A stretch of 64,000 nt of DNA. Origin: Collybia mongolica. Taxonomy: Eukaryota; Basidiomycota; Agaricomycetes; Agaricales; Clitocybaceae. Within the stretch, counting starts at the first letter, position 1, and every line of letters begins with the position of its first letter. Under the pieces are notes generated by a model that saw only the letters and a program-made list of their open reading frames with translations, did no database searches and was not told the DNA's origin. Below, one piece after another: positions 45,739 through 56,800 of this stretch. The stretch is from assembly GCA_013420905.1 (NCBI GenBank), contig JAAXNY010000008.1:682001-746000 (forward strand), written 5' to 3'. The position numbers and the translations under genes were made by a program.

Positions 45739-48700
45739 CTCCCCCTTGATCCGAGCGCATACCTATTAATTTGGTTTTTCGTTCGTGTTCAGGGCGCGGC
45801 AGTGGTTTAGTGAAAATGTCCGCTCGGTTGTCGGCAGACGCGCAGTGGAATATTTTTATTTCTCCAGAAGTTAAGCGTTCGCGCACGAAATGGTGTTTGA
45901 CGTCAATGTGTTTGCTGCGGGCGTGAAAAACTGCATTGTTTGCAAATAAGATCGCCGATTGGTTGTCTGTGATGAGATCGGTAGGTTTTTCGCATGGAAA
46001 TCCGAAGTCGGTCATCAATGATCTAATCCAGGTGACTTCTTGTGTCGCATGGCAGAGCGCCATGTATTCCGCCTCCATACTTGATAAGGCAACTGTCGGC
46101 TGCTTCTTGGAGCTCCATGAGATCACCGAGTCTCCGAGTAAGGTGACGTAGCCGGAAATTGATCTTCGATCATCGGGACTATTTCCCCAGTCCGCATCGG
46201 CATAGGTTCGGATAATCAAATTTGAGTTATTATTTGATCGGTAGAATAGGCCATGGTCCATCGTTCCTTTCAAATAACGGAAGACGCGTTTGACTGCGGT
46301 CCAATGTTCGGGACCTGGGTGACTTGAAAATTGACTGAGGTGTTGTGTAGCATATGCAGTCTCGGGACGCGTTGAGATTGCACCCCAGATGAGCATTCCG
46401 ATGGCCGTCGGATAGAATTTCTCGATTTCAGGGTATCGCCGATCATTTTCGGTGAGTTTGATCAATTTGATGCCATGATCGAGCGGTGTTGCGACAGGGT
46501 TCGCGTTTTCAAGACCCATTTTCTTGATAATTTTCTCGAGGTATGGTTGTTGTGATAATTTAATAGATCCATTGGTGAACCTTTTTACTGAGATGCCAAC
46601 GATTTGGCTAGCTTCTCCTAGGTCAGAGATTTCAAAGTGTGTCTTGAGTTCGGCTTTGAAGTCTTTGATGGTTACAAGGGTTGCACCCAAAATAGACATG
46701 TCATCCATGTGTACTCCAACAATTACCAGATTATCTCCAGATCCTCGGATATAGACGCATTGATCGGCCATCATTTTTCGGAACTTCATTTTGAAAAATG
46801 CGGAGTTGAGGAGTTTGTTCCATTCTCGTCCAGATTGTTTAAGTCCATAAATAGTTTTTAATAATTTCCAGACGCGTGATGTGCCGTCTTCAAAGCCTGG
46901 AGGCTGCAATAAATAAATATCTTCCTTGAGAATGGCATTTAGATAAGCGCCTTTGATGTCGATGGTGTGAAAATGTAGATTATAGGCGGCGGCAATGGCT
47001 ACCATGAAGCAGAGGGTGTCCATCCGAACAACTGGGGCATAGGTTTCCAGATAATCTATGCCGGGCTTCTGTGAGCATCCCTTGGCAACGAGTCTAGACT
47101 TGGCCTTGTAGAATTTTCCATCTCCATCGGTCTTGGCCTTCCATACCCATTTGGATTTGATGGGATCACGATCTGTAGGCAATTCGGTCAACTCATATGT
47201 GCCGAGATCTTTCAATTGTTGGATTTCTTCCTCCATAGATTTTTTCCATAAAGTGCTTTGTAATGCCTCTTGGATTTCAGTGGGTTCATAAATTGTGCTG
47301 ATGAAGGCAAAATCAGGGATATTGAATGTAGGGGTATTTTCTTCCTCATCAATAATTTCGGTGATGTAGCCAGAGTCAGGTAAATCTTGATGTACTTCTT
47401 TGGGACCTCGGGCTGCGGGATTATGTAATAATCGATAATTTGGTTGCGTCGTTGATGCAATTCGGCTTGATGGTTCTCGAATCGGTTGTGATCGTGGCTG
47501 TGTTGATTTTTCGATCATCTGCCTTGTAGTCATTGTGGGGGCAGTTTCTGGCATTTGAGCCGTTGTTTGCTTGTTTATTGCTGTCTCCCCCTCGAGCTGC
47601 AATGGCGAAAACCATTCAATTGTTTCTCGATTTTTGCTGTCTACAAATTTGACATTTCGCGACGCTTGCACTTGTCTCGCACCCGGATTAAAATATCTGT
47701 AGGCATGCGATTGATCCGAAAGTCTGGTGAAAATGAATTCGCGTGATTTCGGCTCGAGTTTGCTAAGGTTTTCACCCTGATGCAATACCCAGCACTTCGT
47801 TCCGAATTCTCGGAGATTTGATGCATCGGGCTTCTTGCCTGTAAATATTTCCTCCGGAGTTTTATCGATCAAGATCCGAGTTGGAGATCGATTCTTGAGG
47901 TACACGGCATATGCTACTGCTTCCGGCCACAAGAATTTCGGCATATTTCTTGCAATAAGCATTGCGCGCGCATGTTCTACAATTGTTCGGTTTGCGCGCT
48001 CGGCAATTCCGTTCTGGGCCGAAGAGTACGGGGCTGTGACCTCGGAGCGGATTCCTTTTTCCGCTAGAAATCTTTGTACTTTGTCATTTACATATTCCGT
48101 TCCGTTGTCGAATCGTATGGCTTTCAATGTTTTCCCAACTTGAGTGTTTATGTAAGCATTATAATTTTTGATCGAAGTATTGATTTCTTCGGCTTCTTTG
48201 GTTTTGAGAAAATTGATGATGGTCCGGCGGCATTTCCCATCAGTAAATGAGATGTAATATCTTTCCCCTCGAATTCCTGTTGTCCGGGCAGGTCCCCATA
48301 AATCTGTGAGGGTCATCTCACCAATTTCATTAAAAGTTGTGTTTGAAAACTTTGGGAATGATGCCACGGTTTGTTTTGCTTGGATGCAGGCCGTGCAATC
48401 ATTGGGATCAATGGATTCATCGACTTCCATCCCATCAATCATTTTCTTTGATTTCAACATTTTAATTGATGCAATGTTGAGATGTCCAAAAATTCGGTGC
48501 CATTCGTCCCATGTGCGAGCTTCTGATGCGATCAAAGCCATATCGGGAATACTGATCTTTGCCATCAAATTGTAAAGCCGGCCGATTTTTCGATGTAGCC
48601 GCGCAGGGTCCGAATGTGTTCCTCGATATCGGCACCCTCGGCACATTGTGCTCGAAATAACTTTCGACGCACCGTTACAATTCCGATCGGACCACGTGCC

Positions 48701-49002
48701 TCATACATGGAGCACAACGCGGTCCAGGCCTGATTCGACGTCCCGGCACCCGCTATGTAAACTAGCGGTCCGTCCCCTACACGGAGCCGTATGGTCGAAA
48801 GAGCCTTCCTGTCCTTCGTACGCCATTCCTCTAAATTCCCTTCATCAGTTGGACTTGAATTTGAACCGTCCGCGTAACCGATTAGACCTTGATCGGTCAA
48901 GATGTCGATCATTTTGATTTTCCATGTGTGGAAGTTCTCAGCGCCGCGTAGCGCTTCGATCCGATAGATGTTTCCGGATGATTCGGTCATGGTCCGTAAC
49001 AA
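45728..49002 (-). pseudogene. Copia A gag-pol, gag/protease region deleted and out of frame
   Basis: The gag start (49002-48565) reads MLRTMTESSGNIYRIEALRG to EEHIRTLRGYIEKSAGF and then stops. The pol frame (972 codons, 48646-45728) resumes out of frame at RLYNLMAKISIPDM. Pol keeps the GAG-pre-integrase motif (WHRIFGHLN, CTACIQAKQ) and integrase with D, D, E in LTDLWGP, RFDNGTEY and NGIAERANR. It also keeps reverse transcriptase (KSKWVWKAKTDGDG, DIKGAYLNA, YGLKQSGREW, VHMDDM) and RNase H (ADADWGNSPDDRRS, SSMEAEYMA, DNQSAILFANN, HIDVKHHFVRE). The zinc knuckle and the DSGA protease are absent. The long intact pol frame with this deletion suggests a young defective copy that could be mobilised only in trans. 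Confidence 0.92.
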
Positions 49003-49065
49003 CTTGATCAGGGTTTGATGGATGACGTATGGACGTGGTAATGATGTTCAAGATGATTAAGGCCG

Positions 49066-49077
49066 GGGCCCATAACC
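49066..49077 (-). other. Copia A primer-binding site (initiator tRNA anticodon arm type)
   Basis: GGTTATGGGCCC follows the 5' LTR directly. It is complementary to the anticodon region of initiator tRNA-Met rather than to its 3' end, as known for Drosophila copia, which is primed by a half-tRNA. Confidence 0.8.
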
Positions 49078-49296
49078 TGTTGAACTTAGCAGCAAGGGAA
49101 GGAAAGAGCGAGAAATAAAAGAGTGAATTGAGATAGTAAAATAATGTACATAATCGTTCGTATAAATACATAAATAATATAACTCCTATAGAAATAATAA
49201 ATCATATGTGAGTCCGTTTAGAAAAACAAATGCGAAACTTTATATGTCCATGTGATTTTACATGTCATGTGAATGCCGGATCACTCTATTCCAACA
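49078..49296 (-). repeat. Copia A 5' LTR
   Basis: This is the 219-bp terminal repeat containing a TATA-like string on the minus strand only weakly; the plus-strand reading has gtataaatacataaata. No difference from the 3' LTR was seen, which implies a recent insertion. Confidence 0.95.
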
Positions 49297-50580
49297 ATAG
49301 TTGTGTCTGTGGCCACCGCAAGAGAAAGCGAGGAATTCATGTACGGCTAGAGTAAGCCTGATGAATATAGATCAATCGTGCAGAAAGAGACCATGCATAC
49401 AGTAAGTAGTTCCAATGCACTGAAATGCTTCAACTGAAAGCTGCATATTTATCTGTTAGGCAGAAAGTGGCATTAAGTGAGGAACCAGGACATACCCTTT
49501 GATTGTCACGACTATCAAATAAATAGTTAGAAGGTGCACGTTTCTCCAGAACAACAGAAACTATACTTGTGGTCATCGCTGGTAAGGAAGTACTGTGTGA
49601 TTATGTGTTCCCCGGGACATGTATTCACTATTAGCTTACCAAAGCGACCCAAAGCAAGGATCACCTGTAGGTTGGAAGATATCAACATAGAGCCGGGCTG
49701 GATATTTGAAGAAAAAAAATGTACGATAGGAATAACCAAAACCACATTTTTGTGGCTCACTGAACGTCGGCAGGGTCAGACAAGTATCACAAAGGTAGAA
49801 ATAGACATACCGTAATAGACTCTTCGGATGTAGAACATATGAACTATGGATACAACAGTGTTCTGGAGGTCATTTGATCAGCAATGGTGGCTTTGAAGTA
49901 GTAAATACTTTTACTGATATCGCAAGTATCATCTGTAAATACAACCTCAAAGGTTAGCGATTGTTTGTACACTATTAGTGACTCACCGTAAGGGACCAAG
50001 TGGAGTCGTATAAAGCAGTAGGATTGGCATAGTTGACAACAGTATAATAATAAATTGCGTGTGTGTTGCATATGGAATGCAATAGTTCCAGTACTCTGTT
50101 TTCACTCAATAAGTACCATCACGCTAACGTATAGGACTACGTACAACAATATTGATACCTGCAAATAGCTTAAATAGTGGTTTGTTCAAGGGGATGACAT
50201 AAGACTCACAACGAGCTTCACGAAAATATTGTCGGAACCATAGTTCTGGAAATAGTGAAATGTCTGAACACCAACAACGCCGAAGAGTCTGAGCATGGGA
50301 TGAGTTGACTCTTCCAATATGACAGGGAAACACTTGCGCTGCAGAAAGGACAACACCGATAAGAAGTGCTCCGAAAGTGGCATTCAAATCCGCTGGCATC
50401 CTAGTTATCAAGGCAGGGGGAGTGGGGGGAACAAAGTGGGTGCTCGAATCTTTGATTATTTAGATATACACTTCTACTTGTCGAATCTTTTCAACAGTGC
50501 TCAGATGATAAAATCAAAGATGTCAGATGCATCCACTGTGATGAAAACCATCATAAACCTATGACTCCCAGAAGCTCATC

Positions 50581-51217
50581 CACTTCTCTAACCATTTGAT
50601 AAGTAGTGCAGGATTGCTGGATAGTCGGGGTGTGCTGTAATTCTATAAGAGCATGCTCACGAGCCAATTGAGTGAACGAACCAGACTGCCAGAGTAAGTA
50701 CCCAATTTAGTCCATTTACATATCTTCGGCTCTGAGCTGCGAATATACGATCCTCACCTGACCTTCCCACACTAAGAGCCTTGTAGAAAGGGGGGACACA
50801 CATTTCACATTTCTCGGATCGGGCGTGTTTTTACAGTGCTCAAACACTCATCAAGTGCATCATTGCATCGAGGGCAGGGGAGTGTCATCATAATATGATT
50901 TTAAGGTATTCATAGGAACTAGTATCAATATCTAGAAACCATTACTATATTTCGTCAGCCCGTATATCTCATCCCAGGGACTCACATTATTATACTATCC
51001 CTCCATACCCAACGGGGGCGATTCCTTCCATCATCTACTCAGTATACTTACTTTATTGGTGGGCAGAGCACTCGCCAGCCTTTGACGCCTTTGATGGGGA
51101 ATTTCGGTGCCAGGATAAGTATCAAATATCTGGTTCAAACTCCGCCCACTCAATGGTCAGCGTCGAATACGACTATTGCAAATTTCCTCTCTGCATATCC
51201 CAATAACGATCTGCTCA
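50581..51217. other. Centre of the inverted duplication, upstream of the DNL gene
   Basis: No gene was recognised. It presumably contains the promoter of the downstream gene and, on the other strand, sequences upstream of the left DUF6534 copy. Confidence 0.4.
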
Positions 51218-51880
51218 ATGCTGCCCTCACGACTTTTCCGTAATACTGGCCTCCCACCTGCCCTGCGCAGCCTCATAACTCCCCGTTCCTCTCTGCCACC
51301 CACAATCTCCGTTCAGCTGCGCCTCCGTCTTGGTGTCTTCAACCCCGACGCTGCATATTCCACCGCGCCGCCTTCGTCGTCTACGTCAGCGTCGACGCCT
51401 CCAAAATCAACTACACCACCTCCGCAGGCTAGCCCATCTACGCCACCACCTCCCCCTTCATCTCAGTCCGCTGCCCCCGCCGTTATTGGTTCCCAACCCG
51501 TCGGCGAGCCCATCGAGCCGCGCCTCTCCATGACGTTCACCTGTACCGTCAAGGACTGTGGCGAGCGCTCTACTCATCAATTCACGAAACGTGCTTATGA
51601 GAGGGGTATTGTTCTTGTGCAGTGTCCCGGGTGCAAGAATCGGTGAGTCAGCCATTTTCATTTTTACCTTTCCTTCTCCGTCTCCATCTCTATGTCCTTT
51701 TTTCTAAGACTGTACTAACACTGTTTCTCCAGGCATCTGATAGCGGACCATCTCGGGTGGTTCAAAGAGAGCACGCAGGAAGGCAAGCTACGTACCGTGG
51801 AAGATATCCTCCGTGCGCGTGGGGAGACCGTTCGTCGTGGACGGCTCGATGCGGGTGGCGTCGTAGAGTATACCGAGTAG
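51218..51880 (+). CDS. ZIM17: Mitochondrial DNL-type zinc-finger protein (Zim17/Hep1/Tim15 type)
   Basis: The role, from the family, is to keep mitochondrial Hsp70 soluble and so support matrix protein import. There are two exons, 51218-51642 and 51733-51880, split by a 90-bp intron with gtgagt and ctccag ends. The chosen start gives MLPSRLFRNTGLPPALRSL, an Arg-rich presequence fit for mitochondrial targeting; an in-frame ATG at 51176 would spoil this. A Pro/Ser linker follows, then the zinc finger: FTCTVKDCG, HQFTKRAYERGIVLVQCPGC, and after the intron HLIADHLGWF, the diagnostic DNL-type segment. The tail EDILRARGETVRRG is also typical. It sits alone in the spacer between the two arms of the inverted duplication and seems intact. 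Confidence 0.92.
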
Positions 51881-53084
51881 ACCACGGAGGGGCCCGTCCC
51901 CACCGGGTGTGAGGCCTTGAGAGGTGGTATCCAGGCGATGTTATACCAACGTGAGTCCCCTCCTTGTGGACGAGATACACAAGTTCACGAAGCACAGTAA
52001 TAATCCTTAGACACTGATACCAGCCTCTATGATTACTCTAAAAATTATATTATTGTAACATTTAATGACACCCCCCTGCCCTCGATACCGCGATGCGCTT
52101 GATGAGAGTTTGAACGCCGTCCATGTACGCCCGATGCCAAGTATCGTCCTTCACCTCAAACAAGGTTATCAGCACCAGAGTCTTCTCTCGACGCAGGCCC
52201 AGACCTCCCCTCCCCCCGAGTGCATTAAGACTGATGTCGCTTCAAAAAAGCGCATATTCACAGCTCAAAGCTGGCAATATATCGGGTGGTCCGGGCTGGG
52301 TACCTACGCTGGCAGTCTGGTACGTTCGCCCAACTATCATTGATCCTAGAAGCTCGTCGTGAGTGTGTTCTGATAAATTCACAGCACTCTCCGACAGACT
52401 ATTCTATCCACGCTTGATACAACTCTGCACTGCTTCCACAGGCCCCGAATGCGCGTTCTTCAAGCCAAACCAACAACACTTGATTTCGTCGGGGAGCGTT
52501 ACGTTCCAAAAACCAAATCGAAAGCAATTAGGGTGAGTCAGAAGATCATGGGGAAAGACGCGAGTTTGGAACCAATTTATAACCGCCCAACAGAAATACC
52601 GGATCACATGCTTTAAGGCGAAGTAGGATGCCCTGATCACTGTCACTTCGAAAAAAGGGCCACTCGGTCCATGCTTCAAACTGGAATAAGTCACAGAACA
52701 AGGAGACACACCTCTCATCACCATTTTGGCTTCCCAGTCCTTCTCTTATACTCATCGTATGAGTTGTAGACATCTCTACTCCTGGAATACGCTAGAAGCC
52801 AGGCAGCAGTAAATTGTAATCACTCGGGATTGTTTTTAGAGAAATATAGACGGACAAGGCTGGCGACGATCACAAAGATTGAACGAACGGTGATATGGGG
52901 GGAACAAGTGTTGTGGAGCCCGACGCAGTCGTATCGATCAGACACTATCCAAAGTATAAATATCGGCGATGGTATATTTAGCTCTGCTCCCACTTCCAAC
53001 CCAACTCACCCACAAACCGCGTCAATTTGTCTTTTGACCTGCATGCGATACGGTTAGATCATGTTACTGCTGTGCTGACCGGTA
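51881..53084. other. Intergenic region between the DNL gene and the right arm
   Basis: No gene is supported; frames of 75-106 codons on the minus strand (52404-52773) lack motifs. No transposon ends were seen. Confidence 0.4.
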
Positions 53085-53597
53085 AGGATGAGCTTCTGGA
53101 AGTCATAGTTTTCGATGGCCGACATAGCAAAAGATGTATCTGACACCTTTGATTTTATCATCTGAGCGCCAGCGAAACGATCAAGGCCAGTGGAAGTGTA
53201 TTAATATACACAAAGTTTCGAACGACCAATTTATTCCTCCTACTCGCTCCCGCCTTGATACCAGGATGCCAGCGGACTTGAACACCACTTTTGGAGCACT
53301 TCTTATCGGTGTCGTCCTTTCTGCAGCGCAAGTGTTTCCCTGTCATATTGGAAGAGCCCACTCATCCCAAGCTCAGACTCTTTGGCGTTGTTGGCGTTCA
53401 GACATTTTACTATTTCCAGAACTATGACTCTGACAATATTTTGGTGAAGCTCGTTGTGAGTCTTATGTCATCCCCTTGAACAAACCACTATTTAAGCCAT
53501 TTTCAGGTATCAATACTACTGCACGTAGTCTTTTACGTTAGCGTGATGGTACTTATTGAGCGAAAACAGAGTACTGGAACTATTACATTCCATATGC

Positions 53598-53853
53598 TAG
53601 AGAGAGGTAAAATGTAGAAGATAGTAGATTGACTATAGAACATAGAGTACACGAGGAGTATTTATACAATGAGTACCTATTGTAAGTAATGGTAGACTAG
53701 AGGTCAGTGCGAATACAATGAGTATAATAAGAAAGGGAACGAGCATGGGCAGTCCATGCGAGGGTATAAGCATTCGACGGTGCGAGCGCGGGTCCAACAA
53801 GATCGAGGCGCAGCCTCGGGGTATGATCCGTCGATTCGGATTGTCTTCCAACA
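53598..53853 (-). repeat. Copia B 3' LTR
   Basis: This is the 256-bp terminal repeat, nearly identical to its partner at 58470-58725. On the minus strand it contains a TATA-type string (tataaatactcc). Confidence 0.95.
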
Positions 53854-53860
53854 CTCCCCC

Positions 53861-56800
53861 TCAATTCGGAGTCGGTGGACGAAGTCCAAGCGAGGCAGCA
53901 AAATGCTTGGCCTTGGGACTAGGGAGCGCTTTCGTAAACGTGTCAGCTGTCATTTCGTCGGTAGGACAGTAAATGAGGTTGATTGAGCCGTTTTCGACGA
54001 CGAAGCGGATGAAGTGATAGCGAATGTCGATGTGTTTCGTACGAGCGTGGTAATTGCCGTTGGTTGCAATCGCAACAGCGGATTGGTTGTCGCAGTGGAG
54101 TGTCGTAGGATTTGGAAGTGGCGAGAAAACTTCGCCGATGAAGTTTCGAAGCCAGATGAGCTCTTTGGCGGCGTGAGTGGCGGCAACATATTCGGCTTCA
54201 GTGGTCGATAAAGTGACGAGTTCTTGTTTGCGAGAACTCCATGAGACGGCTCCTCCGTCAACAAGGAATGCGTAGCCGGAAATGGCGCGACGATGTTCTT
54301 GGGATGCTCCATCCGCGTCGGTGTATCCTTCAAGCCCTTCCTTCCCTCCTCCAAAGGTGAGTCTCCAGTTCTTCGTGCCCAAGAGATAGCGGAAGATGCG
54401 TTTTACAGCTTCCCAGTGGACTTGGCCAGGATTGTCGAGGAATTGGGATAAGGTGGAAACAGCGAAAGAGATGTCCGGCCGTGTTCCAATGGCGGCATAC
54501 ATGAGCGACCCTATGGCCTCACGATATGGAACCTGACGCATTCGGGCGACCTCGCCCGGAGATGAAGGGCAATCATCTTTTGTGAATGCAACGTTAGGAT
54601 CCATCGGAATTGCAAGGGGCTTCATATCCGTGAAGTTGAAGCGCGCGAGGATAGATTCGATGTAGCTCTGCTGTGAGAGCGTGATGGTGCGTTTTGTGCG
54701 GTCACGGGTGACTTCGATGCCAAGTAGCCAGCTAATGGGGCCTAGGTCCGTCATTGCATAGCACGCGTTGATACGGAGTTTGTGTGCGTCAAGTAGGCGT
54801 TGGGATGTGCCGGTGATGGTGCAGTCGTCAACATGGATGGCAAGGATAACGAGTCCGTCGGGGGTCTTTGAAAAGAAGACACCATGGTCATATTCAGCAC
54901 GTTTGAAGCCTAAATCTTCAAGTGTGCGGCAGAGTGTCTTGTACCAGGTACGTCCGCCCTGTTTGAGTCCGTAGAGAGCCTTCTGAAGCTTGGCGACGAA
55001 TTGGCGAGGGTTGCACCCTTCAAAACCAGGAGGAAGTTGCATGAAGATTTCCTCGTCAAGTTCTCCATTGAGGAATGCACTGTTGAAGTCGAAGACCTCG
55101 ATAGGCCAGTCATTGCGAGCGGCGGTGGCAAGGATGGTGCGGAGGCTGGCGAGTTTGGCGACGGGAGCGAATGTCTCAGTGTAATCAACACCGTAGACCT
55201 GGGTGAAACCACGAGCGACAAGGCGCGCTTTGTATTTCTCGATGCCGCCGGACGCATTCTTCTTGATACGGAAGACCCACTTGCATCCAACGATGTTCTT
55301 GCCAGCTGGGCGTTCGACAACGGACCAGGTGTTTGCCTTGCGTAGTGACTCGAGTTCCTTCTTAATCGCTTCCTCCCACATTGACCAGTCTGACCTTTCC
55401 TTCGCCTCTTCCAACGTCTTCGGGTCCATTCCCTCAGCCTCTCCTGAAGCAGCTCCCATAGCAAATTCGACTCCCCCCAATTCTATGTCTTCCCAGTCCT
55501 CTCCAACAGCTCCAACATCGTCCGAGTCGGTTTGGAGTCCATCAGGGGTGGTTTTACCAATGGGTCGTCCATTCCTGTAGTGGCCCTTAATTGTGCCTTC
55601 TCCAGCGCGGAGACGTTCAACGTAGGCAGATGGTTTGATGGTTCGTTTGGGGCGTGTGGATGTTTCGGGAGGAATGGCAGGGTTAGCCGGGGTTTGGGTG
55701 ACAAGAGGGGTCTCGTGTTCAGGGGTGCGTGACAGTGGGTTGTCGACAGGCAGGTTGGAATCTTCATTCTCCCCCTCAAACGGCGTGTCGTCAACAATGG
55801 AAGGTGTAGGGAGTGGGACTTCATGTTCGTCAAACTTGATGTTTCGCTCGATAGAGACAGTGTGTTGCATAGGCCAGTAAATCCGGTGAGCATGTGTGCT
55901 ATCATTGTCGAAGCCAACCCATCGTCCAATGTTAGAGCGGCCTTCAAGCTTTCCGTTTGTGCTGTCATGGACCCACACTTTGGATCCCCACTCGTGGAGA
56001 TTTGAGAGGTCTGGTTTGTTGCCGGTGAGTGCTTCGTAAGGTGTCATGTTGTCCAGGGCTCGGGTTGACGTGCGATTTTTGAGCCAGACTGCATGTTGGA
56101 TAGCGTCACCCCAAAGGTACTTCGGTAATCCGCTCTGGTGTAACATGGCACGGACACGTTCGAGGAGTCGACGGTTGAGAGCTTCGGCAATGCCGTTATG
56201 CTCAGGAGTGTCATGGGTGGTGAGACGGCGTTCAGTGCCTTGGGAATTTAGGTGAGCCGTGAATTCAACGCTGGTGTATTCACCGCCGCGATCACTGCGG
56301 AGTCGTTTGACCTTGGCGTTGTGCTGAGTTTGTGCCCAGGCCTCGAAGTTCCGGTAGGCTTCAAAAGTCTCGTCCTTCGATCGCAGGAGTTCGACGCGGG
56401 TGTAGCGGGTATTGTCGTCAGTGAATGACACGTAATATTTGCGTTTGCGAATGGTTTCGGTTTGTGACGGTCCCCACACATCGGAGTGAATTTCATCTCC
56501 AAAGTTCTCAGCTCTTGGTTCAACCCTTTCCTTCTTAATCCTCTTCCTTGTTGCCTTCGCGTACTCGCATGAGTCACACGATCCTACATCCTCCTTTCCT
56601 TTTAACTCAACTCCAACAACCAGCCCATCCTTCACTAGCTTCCGTGCGGCATCAGGGGCGATGTGGCCCATTCGTCGGTGCAGCTCATCCAAGCTGAGTG
56701 TAGTGGCTGAGGTGCTGGCGGTGGAGACGGCTTCGTCGTGGTCAACACGGTAGAGCCCATTGGTTGTAACATGGATATGTCCGATCCGGCGTTGCTTGGG

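Larger units (their letters stand above)
45520..49296 (-). mobile_element. Copia-type LTR retrotransposon A (3,777 bp), internally deleted
   Basis: It has two LTRs of 219 bp (45520-45738 and 49078-49296) with TG...CA ends (TGTTGGAATAG on the minus strand, finishing GTTCAACA), and a 5-bp target duplication ATAGT (45515-45519, 49297-49301). The primer-binding site GGTTATGGGCCC directly follows the 5' LTR (49066-49077), and a polypurine tract AAGGGGGAG abuts the 3' LTR. The body is about 1.3 kb shorter than element B because the C-terminal part of gag and the protease are gone. Confidence 0.95.
44163..50399 (-). pseudogene. DUF6534 gene, left copy, split by a Copia and a hAT element
   Basis: Start at 50399: MPADLNATFGALLIGVVLSA, then a 49-bp GC-AG intron (donor gcaagt), then LFGVVGVQTFHYFQNY, the family N-terminus. 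Later exons give HSICNTHAIYYYTVVNYANP (about 50050) and SHKNVVLVIPIV (about 49740). The next exon encoding ATDTTIAASLLVYLH is cut by Copia A at ATAGT (45515-45519 / 49297-49301). The terminal exon, encoding LNSRRS...STTSTGNPVAAGK, is cut by the hAT element at GATATAGG and then reaches a stop near 44163. The protein would be a seven-helix membrane protein of unknown role; this copy cannot be functional. Confidence 0.8.
43680..50580. repeat. Left arm of a large inverted duplication
   Basis: Read on the minus strand, this stretch matches 53085-60670 of the plus strand with clear but diverged identity. Matching points include GGATGAGCTTCTGG (50575 / 53088), the gene start (50399 / 53266), HAIYYYTVVNYANP-coding DNA (50050 / 58735), and the outer string beginning GATATGCGGGTGCCAGTGGC (43850 / 60483). 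Without the transposons each arm is about 2.4 kb. Outer limits are estimated by eye. Confidence 0.8.
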
